From: Sipunculus nudus
Taxonomy: Eukaryota; Annelida; Sipuncula; Golfingiida; Sipunculidae
DNA: 64,000 bases
NCBI GenBank assembly: GCA_026874595.1
Contig: CM049309.1
Span: 27,655,033 to 27,719,032, forward strand
Direction: 5' to 3'
The first letter of the stretch is position 1. Every line of letters starts with the position of its first letter. The translations under genes were made by a program, and so were the position numbers. Positions 21,028 through 32,637 of this stretch are shown one piece after another. Under the pieces are notes generated by a model. The model was given only the letters and a program-made list of their open reading frames with translations, searched no databases and was not told the DNA's origin.

Positions 21028-22393
21028 ATCTTAGAATACTAGTCCTCTCATTCTGTATTTGATTCAGATAATCATTTGGTTATAACCAACACAACTTATG
21101 AATAAAAAAAATATCCTGTGCAATAGTATTTATACACATCTCTGATAAATAATATAGTGTAAAATAGCACAGAAGAACAATTTAGAGAAACCTGGCAAAA
21201 GAAATGATAAAGAAGTGTAAAGACTAACCATGAATTGTTCTTCTAACTAACAGAGAATAAAAATAATTATTATAGATCAATATAGATATTCTATAATCCT
21301 GATTTTTATGGTAAATGGACATCTGTATACATCATTACACAATGATATAGATTCCAGATCTTGATGTCTTGCTTGATGGCACCTCAATATTGAAACAAGG
21401 GACCCATGGGTTACTGTGCTCAGCTGAAGTTGACCTTGAAGGGGAAAAATCTAAAATAATATCAAATGGCGATAAAGTGTGAGAGGAAGAGGTAATAAAG
21501 GCCATGGTTGGTTTATATGATTGGTTTGTATTGATGAGCAAGAAATTGCTGCAAATAATATTTTGTGACCTGACCATGTGTTTCCTAATGTTGAAACTGA
21601 AGCATGTGAGCAGTTTGTCAACAAATGATCTGTAATATTACCATGATCATGAGTTGGCTTTTAATTAACTGTTGACATTTCAGTAGTATACACATTTGTT
21701 CAATTGAATCTATTTTTTTGTATAATATATATTATTAAATAAATATGTATTTTTTTATGAAATGTATACAGTTGAAATATAACTAATTAACAACATAAAA
21801 CAGGGCAAACAAAGCCTGATCTAAAATTCTGCTGAGGCAGGAAAATAATGAACAAATGTTTGGATTAAATCTTCATTTTTTTTATCACATCAATTTTTTT
21901 TAATTTAAGTTTATATTTCTATACATTTCCAATATAACATATATATCTGAATATAAAAGTTGATTCATAATTCTCAATTGCATCATAATAAATCTTAGTC
22001 TTGTCAGATAACACCACATCATGCATACAAATGTTTATTTATTTTTTATCACAAAAATATATCTTTTAAATCTGCAAAACAATAAATAACTAAAAATAAT
22101 ACTTGATTTAGATTTCACAATTTTTAATTGTGTCTTTACTAATCCATAATGTGCTTCATATTTTATAAATTGAAGCATACTGATGGGTTCAATTATATTT
22201 GTTAAAATCATTTAAAAGAAAACTGATTTCTTTAAAAATGCTACATTTCACAACATTGTATCTTCTGGATTACACCTTGAATTACTTTTTCAAGGAATTT
22301 TTTTGCATATCGAGTGGAAACAGCATAACAGTTAAGGAGACACAGTGAAAACAATAACAATTACTGCATAACACATGGTGGGTTGGGTTTGCA
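21028..22393. other. AT-rich sequence without recognised features
   Basis: Short A/T runs only; no credible frame, RNA gene or element end seen. A 14-base G run follows at 22394-22407, with the phrase GATATGAGAATAACTGTACA, echoed at 43.40 kb next to another G run. Confidence 0.5.
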
Positions 22394-22605
22394 GGGGGGG
22401 GGGGGGGTGATTGGGGTGGTGATATGAGAATAACTGTACACCTGTCACAGCAGGGGATCTCCCCCAGTGACTGTAACAAATCAGAAACCCTGGCACAGCT
22501 GACTTCCAGTGACCTGGAGTGGGACCCTGCATCTATAATCTGTAATCAAAGCAAACAAGACATTTCTTGGCACCGCAGGTGCCAGATTATCCCCAGACAT
22601 AGTAG

Positions 22606-22626
22606 CCCCCCCCCCCCCCCCCCCCC
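22606..22626. repeat. Poly-C tract (21 bases) inside the Helitron-like element
   Basis: Corresponds to the G run at 61798-61807 in the reversed copy, so the homopolymer belongs to the family and varies in length. Confidence 0.9.
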
Positions 22627-23039
22627 TTTAAGAATAGGCCCCCATTTTTAGCAGCATATACTGACACTTGGCAAGCAATTATTGTTTCATTTATCTATCA
22701 ATCCACAACCTTTTTGAACATGTTGGTCCTGTGACCTTGACCTTTGACCTCATGACCCCAAAATCAATTGGGGTTTTGCTTTTACAATGGGACATATATG
22801 AGTCAAGTTTGAAATCTATACATCAATAAAAGCAGGAATTATCATCCAGATACTAATTTTTTGACAGATGGCTCCTGTGGCCTTGACCTTTGACCTTGTG
22901 ACCCCAAAATTGATATTGATCATCCACTTTTATATATAAATCAATAGAGGTCAATATTTATTGATGGGCCATATATGTCAGGTTTGAAATCCATATATTA
23001 ATCCAAGCTTGAATTATCATCTCGGGAACTAATTTTTGG

Positions 23040-24130
23040 ACAGATGGCTCCTGTGACCTTCACCTTTGACCTTGTGACCTCACAATTGATAGGGTTCTTC
23101 CTGTCTTGGCAGGTGAAATATATGTGCAAGATGAAAGATCCGAGATGAAATGTTTGGCTGAAAATGCATCCACATCTTTTTAAAGATGTCCTGTGCCCTT
23201 GACCTTTGACCTCATGACCCCAAAATCAATTCGGGTCTTGCTTTTCCAATGGGACATATACCAGTCAAGTTTGAAATCTTTACATCAACAAAAGCAAGAA
23301 TTATCATCCAGAAACTAATTTTTGGACAGATGGCTCCTGTGACCCTCACCTTTGACCTTGTGACCTCACAATTGACAGGCGTCTTCCTCTATTGGCAGGG
23401 GAACTGTATGTGCAAGATAAAATGTCTGAGATGAAATGTTTGGCTGAAAATGCATCCACAATCTTTTTAAAGATGTGTCCTGTGACCTTGACCTTTGACC
23501 CCATGACCCCAAAATCAATTCGGGTCTTGCTTTTCCAATGGAACATATACAAGTCAAGTTTGAAATCTTTACATCAACAAAAGCAAGAATTATCATCCAG
23601 AAACTAATTTTTGGACAGATGGCTCCTGTGACCTTCACCTTTGACCTTGTGACCTCACAATTGATAGGGTTCTTCCTGTCTTGGTAGGTGAAATATACGT
23701 GCAAGATGAACGATCCGAGATGAAATGTTTGGCTGAAAATGCATCCACATCTTTTTTAAGATGTGTCCTGTGCCCTTGACCTTTGACCTCATGACCCCAA
23801 AATCAATTCGGGTCTTGCTTTTCCAATGGGACATATACCAGTCAAGTTTGAAATCTTTACATAAAAAAAAGCAAGAATTATCATCCAGAAACTAATTTTT
23901 GGACAGATGGCTCCTGTGACCTTCACCTTTGACCTTGTGACCTCAAAATTGATAGGGTTCTTCCTGTCTTGGCAGGTGAAATATATGTGCAAGATGAAAG
24001 ATCCGAGATGAAATGTTTGGCTGAAAATGCATCCACATCTTTTTAAAGATGTGTCCTGTGACCTTGACCTTTGACCTTATGACCCCAAAATCAATTGGAG
24101 TCTTGCTTTTTCAATGGGACATATATAAGT
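23040..24130 (+). repeat. ~288-bp tandem units rich in TGACCT words
   Basis: GACCTTGACCTTTGACC or close variants recur near 23192, 23480, 23769 and 24057, giving a ~288-bp period. Each unit has a second cluster (CCTTCACCTTTGACCTTGTG) and the phrases TCAAGTTTGAAATCTTTACA and TGTTTGGCTGAAAATGCATC. The reverse complement holds AGGTCA half-sites, including AGGTCAAAGGTCA (direct repeat, one-base spacer) and TCAAGGTCA. Confidence 0.85.
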
Positions 24131-25350
24131 CAAGTTTGAAATCAATACATCAATAAAAGCAGGAACTATCATCCAGAAACTAATTTTTTGACAAATAGCT
24201 CCTGTGGCCTTGACCTATGACCTTGTGACCCCAAAATTGAAATGGACCATCCACTATTGGCAAGTGAGCTATATATTCAAGATGGAAGACCTGGGATGAA
24301 AGTTTGGCTAAAAATGCATCCACAGTATCTTTTAAGATGAGAGTCCAGTGACCTTGACCTATGACCTCATGACCCTAGAATCTATAGGGTTCTTACTTTA
24401 GTGGTGGGCCATAAATAAGTCAAGTTTGAAATCCATATGGCTATCAACACTGGAGATATCATAAGAGGTGTGTGATTTTCACCAAATATGGACACATTAA
24501 AGGTCAAGGCCACTCTCATGGTAAAGGTCATGACCCAAATGTTTATAGACCTCATCCCATAACATCTCTACATGTACATAATATGAAAGAAATCTGTCCA
24601 TTAGTTTTTGACTTATAATGCTCGATGTACTGTAAAGTGGCAATTATGGGGGTATTAAACGGCGTAAAAAACAAAAAAAAAAGGATAACAGGTGGCGCCA
24701 TCTGTTTCCGGTACATGACATTACTATCCAAGATCTTCAGTCACGTTGATTTTTGGACCAATCCATGAATCCCTTATTGAGATATTAATGATTTTGTGTG
24801 ATTTTCACCATATATGGCAATATTCAAGGTCAAAGCCACTCCCATATAAAAGGTCATGACCCCAATTTAAATAAACATCATCCCATAATCCATATCTATG
24901 TATATGCATAATATAAAAGAAATCTGTCCATTTGTTTTTGACTTATAATGCTCACAGTACTGTCAAGTGGCAATTTTGGGGGTATTAAACGGCACGAAAA
25001 CAAGTCAAGATACAGGTGGCGCCACCAGTTTCTGGAACATGACAACCCTATCCATGATCTTCCATCAACTACATTTTGGGATCAATCTATCCAAATTTTT
25101 TTGAGATATTTAAAAATTTGTGTGATTTTCCCCAAAACTGGACCTATTCAAGGTCAAGGACACTCTCCTAGTAAAGGTCATGACCTCATTTTAAATAGGC
25201 GTCGTCCTCTCACCCATATCTATACATATACCAAGTTTGGTAAAGATCCATGAAAATTTTTTTGAGTTATCGCGCCAACAAGATTTATATGCGGCGGCGG
25301 CGGGACCGGTATGAAAACATAGTATCCCCCGACTTTGTCTGGGGATACAA

Positions 25351-26246
25351 TGACTACAATAGAGCCTCAGGAAAAAAATCAATAACTAACTTAATTTTCA
25401 AGCTTTTATTTTCAAGTTTCAGATTTAAACAAATTAAACATTTATGTTTATATACTTTGAAAATTAAATCAATGGTACTTACAGGAAAAAAAATGCCATG
25501 GTCAAAGTTGGGCATAATTTAAGGTACTGGTTTATATTTTTATGCTAATAACTTAAAAATTTACAAAATTCAGAATTTTGGGTAAACAATTGAATCTTAA
25601 TTAAACATAGTTATATACTTGGGAAAATAGACTCTTAGTTTCAAAATTTTTCATGTTAATTGAGTAAATATTTTTCCTGATTTTTTACAAAGTCCAGTAT
25701 GTACGGGCCCATAACTTAAAGAATTTATAATTAACAGACTTAATTTCTGGCATGTACATAGGAACTATATAGAGGAATATTTATGGTAAATATGAGGAAA
25801 AACAGATGAGTGCTTTTGATATTAGGCAGTCCTGAAGAGTGAAAATAGGTTTTTAATAAAAAAAATTGAGGTTTTTCCTTAATTTCTCAACGGAACGAAG
25901 TCGCAAAGACCCAGTTTTCGGCTTGGTAGGAGATCTTGGGGACATCTAACATTATGCTGAATTTTGGATTCCTAGGTCTTACGGTTTCAAAATGTGTCAC
26001 ATCTACGGACGGACGGTCGGACGACGAACAATGGACCACGACTTTAGCTCAGATGACTTATAGTCAGCTGAGCTAAAAAAATATTCAGAATATAACTGTT
26101 ACAACTTTTTTAAATTTTAAAATATTTTAAATTTTGTAGAGACAAGTGAACTTGCTGTTGCATATTCATGTCCTACACATCTTATGTAACAGCAAATGTA
26201 GTCAGGGAAAAATTTGGATGTATAGTTTCATTAGTTCCTGTCAACT
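25351..26246. other. Non-coding sequence with a dispersed repeat tail
   Basis: AT-rich; 25890-26077 carries a repeat module listed separately. No gene seen. Confidence 0.5.
25890..26077 (+). repeat. Dispersed repeat module, copy 1 (GGACGGACGG... CTCAGATGACTTATAG)
   Basis: Shares with 49310-49490 the ordered phrases GGAACGAAGTCG, GACCCA, GGGGAYATCTAAC, CGGACGACG, ACAATGGACCA and AGCTCAGATGACTTATAGTC. Probably the end of a longer element whose start is not recognised. Confidence 0.7.
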
Positions 26247-26250
26247 ATGC

Positions 26251-27080
26251 TGTCAGGTGTTGCCGACTCGCAGGTTCTCTCATGAAAACTTGAACTCCAG
26301 AAAGACGTTAAGACGATGTTTAATCAATATATTAAAGCCGTACAGGTTCGCACCATGCACATACACTAAAATATATTAAACAGCAGGCTACTGGAGACTC
26401 GAGACTTGACACCTCCCAACCTTTTACAGTGCCATCCCAGTATACTAATACATTCTAGAGGCGTGAGTGAGGACCTTAACGAAACAGGGGTTGCAAGGCT
26501 GGTGCTGAAAGCGCTATCTGGCCCAGTCAGAGTAAACGTGTGTTTCTTGTTAACGCTTAAAATGTATATAATCCAAAAACTACTTTACGCCCAACAATAA
26601 ATAATACCTTGCTAGATAGCTCACACATGACTTTATCAGTAATGCTCATTGTGACGTGATCACGAATTATAATTAACTTGTAATGTGAAATAAACTGAGA
26701 TTATGCATGTGGATTTTAATTTATCAACTGAAAAATGATAAATAACTGGCAAATGAAATAAGGTAAGGTATCATGGCATATATATACATACAGAGAACAA
26801 AGAGATCCACCTGATACTATATTATTCTTAGAAATATACATAAGGACTTGGTTGCTAATGAAGAATATAATTTACCAGAAAACACTCTATCTCTCTCTAT
26901 ATATATATATATCCATATGGGATATTGAGCAGGGGTCGAGGGGAAGCTATCAGCCTCATCGCGCAGTGGCTGGGCTGGGTGGCCCCTTACGCAATCAGAC
27001 CGGAGAGACCACTAATAGTCAACGGCTGGACATCAGTGTACGCCTAGACCTGTATATGCACAAGTGTGTACTCTGTAACA
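26251..27080 (-). repeat. 3' LTR of the non-autonomous LTR element (830 bp)
   Basis: Very similar to 33885-34716 with only scattered differences, so insertion was fairly recent. Contains GGGTCGAGGGGAAGC and a CT/AT run near 26889. Confidence 0.9.
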
Positions 27081-27570
27081 TACCTAACCCCTTAAGTGTG
27101 ACCGTCCTCGGCACACTAATCAAAAATACTAGTCAGCTTAGGTGTATTAGAAACACCTGTTCCATCTTCATGGGACATCGGATCATTTATAAATAAATTA
27201 TCTGAATAACTTAAATGTGGAATTAAGCACAACCACAGTGAAACTAAAAGCCCATTACATAGGACAGAAATTATCCCTGGAAAAGCAGGAAGCATGCACA
27301 AAATATCCATATCTAAAATTGACATAGCTTATATATACAAATATCATCTTATCAGCAAATATTTAGCCCTTTAACATTAATTTATGTCCTGACTGGGTAC
27401 TCTACTGTAAATTGTTCAGTACTTTATATTAAAACTTTAGAATCTTTGAAATGTGAAATATTGTGAACCTGTCTTAACATAAAATCAAACAATCAAAATA
27501 TACAGAGGCAGCCTATACAAGCAATGCAGTCATGTGTCTGAAGTCTGATCTAGTGAGACAGCTGTGGATA

Positions 27571-27780
27571 ATTAAAAAATTAAACGAGACTTACCTTAGT
27601 GATGAGATCAGGCGAGATTGCGCATGCGCACTGGAAGCATCATTCTTTAACATAACGGTCCATGTGGAAGTATCAGGGAAGGGAAGGGGTGGGCGCTTGA
27701 TCTCATCATGCTTAATATGATAAGGTAGAATCACAATCAAACTTCACCTTACTAAGGTAAGTCTCGTTTAATTTTTTAAT
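27571..27780. repeat. DIRS-B terminal extension with 30-bp inverted arms
   Basis: 27571-27600 and 27751-27780 are exact reverse complements containing ACTTACCTTAGT / ACTAAGGTAAGT. Between them lie the complement of the far end (27613-27644) and a diverged version of the inverted repeat (about 27698-27733). Same layout as 20752-21027 in DIRS-A. Confidence 0.85.
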
Positions 27781-27816
27781 TCTACCTTATCATACAGCAT
27801 GATGGATCCCGCGAGA
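27779..27816 (+). repeat. DIRS-B inverted repeat, 3' side
   Basis: 38 bases exactly complementary to 32638-32675; begins ATTCTACCTTATCATACAGC. The leading TTCTACC is shared with the DIRS-A repeat. Confidence 0.9.
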
Positions 27817-28013
27817 CTTTAACACAACATGGACCGGACTCAATACATAAGTAACAAGCAGATACTTAACACAGAGAATATTTATTCAAATCTCTAATTC
27901 ACTTTCAGTGAAGTATACACATGTTGAGCCGTGTATATGTATATATGCATCTCTATAAAAGTTCTGAGCAATTTGTTTAATTTCGGTTATGAGGTACACA
28001 TTCCCCTCTTTGT

Positions 28014-29093
28014 TTAGCTAACAGCAGAGTGTAAAATTGCTTTCCCGAAACATGCATCATCTACAACTGTTTTTTTTTTATAAAACTTGCAAAAAGTGCT
28101 ATCCGTAGTCCAGCCTGCCGCTTTCAAAATAACATCTATTGGGATGTTAAATTTGTGAGCTGCACTAGTTGCAGCTGCACGTGTGCTGTGTGCTGTGAAA
28201 ACAGAACTGTCTATACCAGCTGCTTCTAAGACATTTTTAGTCCAACGTGCAATGCTACTACTTGTGACACCCTTATAAGGTTTACACCAACTGATGAACA
28301 ATTTACTACCTAATCTGATTTCTCTAGTCCTACTCAAATATTCCTTCATACACAGAGTCTCTTGTCCACTGGGAAAGCTGGCAGCACAAGCTCTGGCTGA
28401 GCCCGGCCAGGTCTGGATTGTTTAACAAGCTGCACTATGTGAAATCTATATGAAGATTTTCCTGTGGTCATGTGTGTTGTGTCCATTAACTGAATTGATT
28501 GACATCTTGCACCAGTGACTAATAAACACAGGGTAACTAATTTCAAAGTGAGTTGCTTTAGGGAAAATTTATTTGCTGGAGACAACTTTTTAAGATATTC
28601 CAGGACTGTTTTACATTCCATGTAGAAGTGTATTTGGGGAGGCTAGGCCTGGTTTGAAACACCGCTTTTTTGAACCTGCGTATTAATGGATGGTCACCAA
28701 CTGTAAAGGGCTCCCCTTTTAAATAAGTAACTGCCGACAGGGCTGGGCGTGCAGTGTTCAAGGCTGAATAGCTTAAACCTGAGTCATACAGTTCGGCAAG
28801 GAAATTTAAAATTTGTACTGTGTGGAAGCAAAAGTAATCCATTTCTGAAGGTAAACTTTATACTGTTTTGTAGTCCCTGTGCGCCATGATTTAGCAATTA
28901 TTTCTTGAACTCTTGGAGAGACTCCTTGAACTTTCCCGATAATAAGCAGGCCATCATTCTGATTTTGGCCCACAGTGGATGTGAGACTGTGGGATCTGAC
29001 GGTTGTCTTAGCAGGTGCTTTTTCCTGGGTAGAAATATAGGTGGCGCTATCATCATTCTCAGAAGTAGGGGGTACCAGGTCTGTGTTGGCCAC
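28014..29093 (-). pseudogene. DIRS-B tyrosine recombinase, frameshifted
   Basis: Read in four overlapping pieces: 29093-28806 (TTKQYKVYLQKWITFA), 28842-28558 (DSGLSYSALNTARPALSAVTY), 28621-28346 (VTGARCQSIQL, catalytic Arg; VKQSRPGRAQPELVLPAF) and 28349-28014 (TAHSTRAAATSAAHK with His-x-x-Arg, ILKAAGWTT, FCKFYKKK with the Tyr). All catalytic residues are visible but the frame changes at least twice, so it is inactive as read. The 5' part overlaps the methyltransferase frame, as in DIRS-A; the apparent GTG start at 29093 is not credible. Confidence 0.82.
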
Positions 29094-30376
29094 TGTGGCG
29101 CTATTACTATGGCTTGGGCATGGTCTTCTTGCAGCTTCCTTAGCACGCGCCCCAACAAACTGAAAGGAGGGAACATGTATATCAGATCAAAATGGTTCCA
29201 GTTCAGGGTAAATGCATTAATGGCAATGGCCTCTGGGTCAGGCCGCCACGACACGAATGGAATCACTTGATGATTGATTCTAGATGCAAACATATCAATC
29301 ACAGGTTGGCCAAATTGCTGCACAATATTGTTATACACATCTGGTAGAAGCTGCCATTCTGTCCTATCATTAAATTTTCTGCTGGCTTTATCTGCCTCTA
29401 CATTAGTAACACCTGCAATGTGAGTGGCACTGAGCCAGTTATTTCTGGTAATGCTCCACTGCCATATGTCCTTGGCTACCTGGTTACAACTTAAGCTATG
29501 ACTACCTCCCATATTGTTTATATAACATACTGCAGTCATATTGTCCAGTTTCAGAAGAATGTGTGTATCTGTCAAGTCATTACACAATGCCTTGAGTCCT
29601 AATAAGGCACCCCTTAGCTCCAGATAATTTATATGCTGGTAGAGGTCACCAGCAGCCCATCTGCCACCTGTGGATTCGGTGTTCTCTCTAAATGCTCCCC
29701 AGCCCTTGTTAGAGGCATCCGTTTTTAGAGAAATAGTGGCATTGTTTTCTGCTATGGACTGTTTGTTAGCATGAGCCCTAGTAATCCACCATACTATGTC
29801 TTGTTTTGCCTTGTTTGAAACTTTCATTGAGGCATCAAAATTACCACAACTTTTCTTTAGGGCAAGTATTTTATCTAGCTCAAGGTTGCGGTAGTACAGT
29901 TTCCCATACTGGACACCTGGGAGGCAACTCACCATAATTCCAACTAACGTTGCTGCTTCCCTGATCTGGCAATTGTGGGAGTTTATCAATTTTGAACCCA
30001 GTTTTTTAATTTTGCATATTTTCTCATTATTTACAGCCACTGTCATGGTAACAGAGTCCAGAATAAATCCTAAATGTTCAATGTTCTGAGTTGGGTTAGT
30101 GACTGATTTCTTAGTGTTTATGTAAAATCCTAATTTTCCCAACAATTTCAAGGTTTCCTGAATATTTTCTTGACACTGATGCCATGTGACACCGGCCAGA
30201 AAAATATCATCTAAATATCCACTTGACATGTGGCCTTGGCCCCTAAGATGTGCAAAGACTGGTTTAAGCAGCAATGTCCAGATTCTGGGTGCCGGGGACA
30301 ACCCATTCGGCGAAGCAGTAAAGCTCTCCATTAAATCTGAATTACAGATATTTTTTACTGTCTTCGTGAATGGCAA
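28898..30376 (-). CDS. DIRS-B RT C-terminal part, RNase H and Dam-like methyltransferase
   Basis: 492 open codons; the true start lies upstream across a frameshift near 30360. In order: FTASPNGLSPAPRIWTLLLK (RT), SGYLDDIFLAGVTW (YLDD catalytic box), IEHLGFILDSVTMTVAV, SLKTDASNKGWGAF (RNase H Asp), HINYLELRGALLGLKAL (Glu), LLKLDNMTAVCYINNMGG (Asp), THIAGVTNVEADKASR, then methyltransferase IDMFASRINHQVIPFVSW, DLIYMFPPFSLLGRVLRKL and AIVIAPQWPTQTWYP. Better preserved than DIRS-A. Methyltransferase assignment rests on the known DIRS domain and the FPPF motif; activity unknown. Confidence 0.85.
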   Translation of the reverse strand: MPFTKTVKNICNSDLMESFTASPNGLSPAPRIWTLLLKPVFAHLRGQGHMSSGYLDDIFLAGVTWHQCQENIQETLKLLGKLGFYINTKKSVTNPTQNIEHLGFILDSVTMTVAVNNEKICKIKKLGSKLINSHNCQIREAATLVGIMVSCLPGVQYGKLYYRNLELDKILALKKSCGNFDASMKVSNKAKQDIVWWITRAHANKQSIAENNATISLKTDASNKGWGAFRENTESTGGRWAAGDLYQHINYLELRGALLGLKALCNDLTDTHILLKLDNMTAVCYINNMGGSHSLSCNQVAKDIWQWSITRNNWLSATHIAGVTNVEADKASRKFNDRTEWQLLPDVYNNIVQQFGQPVIDMFASRINHQVIPFVSWRPDPEAIAINAFTLNWNHFDLIYMFPPFSLLGRVLRKLQEDHAQAIVIAPQWPTQTWYPLLLRMMIAPPIFLPRKKHLLRQPSDPTVSHPLWAKIRMMACLLSGKFKESLQEFKK

Positions 30377-30731
30377 CAGAATAGTATGCGTCAGTTAAGT
30401 CAACAGAACCCATAAAACATGATGGTGAAATCAAGTTTAGGCAAGATTGCAAGGTATCCATTTTAAAATGTTTATACTGAATATGGTGATTCAGTTTCTT
30501 CAAATTGAGAATCATTCTGAAATTGCCATCTTTCTTTGGTCGAATAAAAATAGATGATACATATTGTCCAGGCTCATTTTGTGATAATACTATGACCCCC
30601 TTTTCTTTAAGTTTCAAAATTTCAGCTTTAACTATGCCTTTTTCTGAATCACTGAATCTGCATACATTTGGTACAAATTTTTGGTTAGGCAAGGAGTCAA
30701 ATTCAATTTTATAGCCTCTCACTATGTTCAA
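30342..30731 (-). pseudogene. DIRS-B RT N-terminal part
   Basis: Contains KFVPNVCRFSDSEKGIVKAE, EKGVIVLSQNEPGQYVSSIF, RPKKDGNFRMILNLKKLNHH, FKMDTLQSCLNLI and GSVDLTDAYYSVAIHED with the first catalytic Asp. It ends in a stop just after EDSKKYL; the rest of RT is one frame over in 28898-30376. Confidence 0.82.
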
Positions 30732-31021
30732 AACATTTTCAAAACATTTTCATTTTCAAAACATTTTGCCATTCTGTTAAATGATTTTGTATATTGCCAG
30801 CAATAAAATCATTTTGTGCCAAACCCGTGTCTTGCAAATCACATGGAGTATTGCTCACCTGATCACTGTCACTCAGCGAGTGAATGACTGGTAGCTCTTT
30901 TGGCCTTTCGGCTGGGAGTGAGAGCCTTGTTGAAACTTCTGTTTGTTGTGAGGCAAGTTCATTGGTCGGCCCTTGTGACTGTTTTGGTTGGGTAGTCTGC
31001 CCCAGTTTCCTTGTGGACGCC

Positions 31022-32391
31022 CTAAAAAGGGAACTTCCTGAATTTCGAGTGATCCTGGCTTTGGCTATGCGTGTTGAATTTCCGTTTCCGGATGTTACTG
31101 TTTGCAGTAACAGTAGCTGTCACTTTGTGCGACTTGTTTAGCTCATCTACAGTTTTGTCCAAGTCCTCTCCAAAAAGCAAATTAGTGACGGGCTGTTTCT
31201 CACTCGTTAGCGATTTAAACTGCGGTTTAAGTCCCGGCTTTAGTAACACGCGTCGCCTCATGTCTAGCTCATGTGAGCCGTCGGCAATGAGTGCAATTGC
31301 ATCATCTAAGCTGTCCGCAATCTGTGCCTTATCTGTTTTCCCGAGGTCATTTTTCAAGCGGACCAGTAGTGTTAATCCTTTCAAGAATGATTTCTGTATT
31401 TTCTGTAACATGATATCATCTGTTTTCGCTTCTTTTGAGAAGGTCTGAAACAGTCCCGGGTTAACTGTGACAACGTCCAGTCAAGTGCAATTCGCGGGTC
31501 TCTTGATACTTTCAAGCTTCGTGGTTTTGTGTTTGGTTCATTCCGAGCTGTATATACGTAGCAGGTCTGTGACCGCCGCTGCAAGGTTGTCATCAATTTC
31601 AGGACCGTCTGGTTCGGGTTTGTTTGCGAGTTTAGCCAAATTGTTATTGGCAAACCGGGAGGAACTGTCAGAGCCGCCATCTTGCTTGTTGTTGTTTGTG
31701 CACGTGACGGCCGAGGTCATGGGGGCCGCTGGTTCATTAGTATGCATAGCAGATGCCCCAGCCCGCTCGCGGTCGTCCTCATGAATATGAATCGTTGAAG
31801 GCATGGCCGGCGCTAGTTGTGAATCATACTGTGCACTTGTATCAATATCATTCTCCTCAATCTCCCCATCGCTTAGCGTCACCGATCTACTTTCTAGATC
31901 GCGAAAGTCATTGTCTTGTTCGGCCAGCGCGTTATCGTACGCTGATTTGAGCTCCGTGACAATTGGGGTCACATGAGCTAGACTGGTAGTAATGTTTTTT
32001 AGTTGTTCTTGCATAGACTTTAATGTCTTTTCCATTGATTTGTCACTGCTGCTCTTTCGAGAACTACTGCTGCTTTTTGAATTTCTAGAATGACCTCTAG
32101 AACTGCTGGAGGACCGCTCGTTTTTCTTTGAGCTTTCTTGTTTTCCGCCCGACTGCCGGGTGCCCTCTGCATTACCACATGCCTGAGCGCTTGCGCTAGC
32201 CGCAGTGTTTTTGTTACTGCTGCTGGATTTGGACGGCGTTTTGCGTGACTACGTTGTTTCTCAAGTTCACTTTTGCCGAAATTGTGGTACGGTGCCAGCG
32301 TATGGGTGACATCTGTCGTGCCTCTCTTGGCTTTCGCCGAGACAACGTTGCCGGTCGTAACTGGGTCACGCTCAGTGCCTGATGAAGCCAT
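31022..32391 (-). pseudogene. DIRS-B gag, frameshifted
   Basis: Probable ATG at 32391 (MASSGTERDPV), about 245 bp inside the inverted repeat. The frame passes through basic and Ser-rich sequence to about 32020, then the next ORF (32035-31538) has MEKTLKSMQEQLKNITTSLA, a probable coiled coil, and an acidic segment. 31411-31022 holds the conserved DIRS gag core: SLDDAIALIADGSHELDMRR, LLKPGLKPQFKSL, LLFGEDLDKTVDELNKSHKV, ending in basic residues. At least two frameshifts. The core shows what DIRS-A gag has lost. Confidence 0.7.
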
Positions 32392-32637
32392 TACGGCCAG
32401 CACAGTCCAGCTCCACTCAAAACCAAAAAGGGCGTTACACCCAGTGTGAGGGTAGCAAAACTTCAAATAAGTTCTTCCAAGGGACGATTGATCGTCTGCT
32501 GACACAATCACGTGGCGGATGGCTTATAATTCAATGAAAAACTTGAGATAAAACGCGATAAAATTACGGCTATCAAAAGGTCGACTGATTGCTTCCAAAT
32601 AAGGCATACACATGATGCTTCCAGTGCGCATGCGCAA

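Larger units (their letters stand above)
22556..25350 (+). mobile_element. Helitron-like non-autonomous element with tandem core, copy 1
   Basis: Start: CAAGACATTTCTT, the small palindrome GCACCGCAGGTGC, then TATCCCCAGACATAG and a poly-C run (22606-22626). Core: ~288-bp tandem units (about 22.7-24.3 kb). Tail: AT-rich text, GCGGCGGCGGCGGG, then a hairpin GTATCCCCC/GGGGATAC and CAA at 25350. TATCCCCAGACA therefore occurs inverted near both ends. The flanks are A on the left and T on the right without duplication, as in copy 2. No coding capacity. The design recalls tandem-bearing non-autonomous Helitron/Helentron derivatives described in bivalves; canonical TC...CTRR ends are absent, so the class is an inference. 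Confidence 0.65.

Noticed and set aside
22640-25250. CRISPR-like or satellite reading of the regular repeats
   Set aside because: Period is ~288 bp with no short repeat-unique spacer structure, the DNA is eukaryotic, and the repeats lie inside a transposable element.
25285-25305. GCGGCGGCGGCG as an expanded triplet repeat
   Set aside because: It recurs at the same place in the second Helitron-like copy (about 60450-60466), so it is part of the element, not an expansion.
28905-29270. Plus-strand 121-codon frame
   Set aside because: Antisense shadow of the DIRS-B methyltransferase and recombinase overlap.
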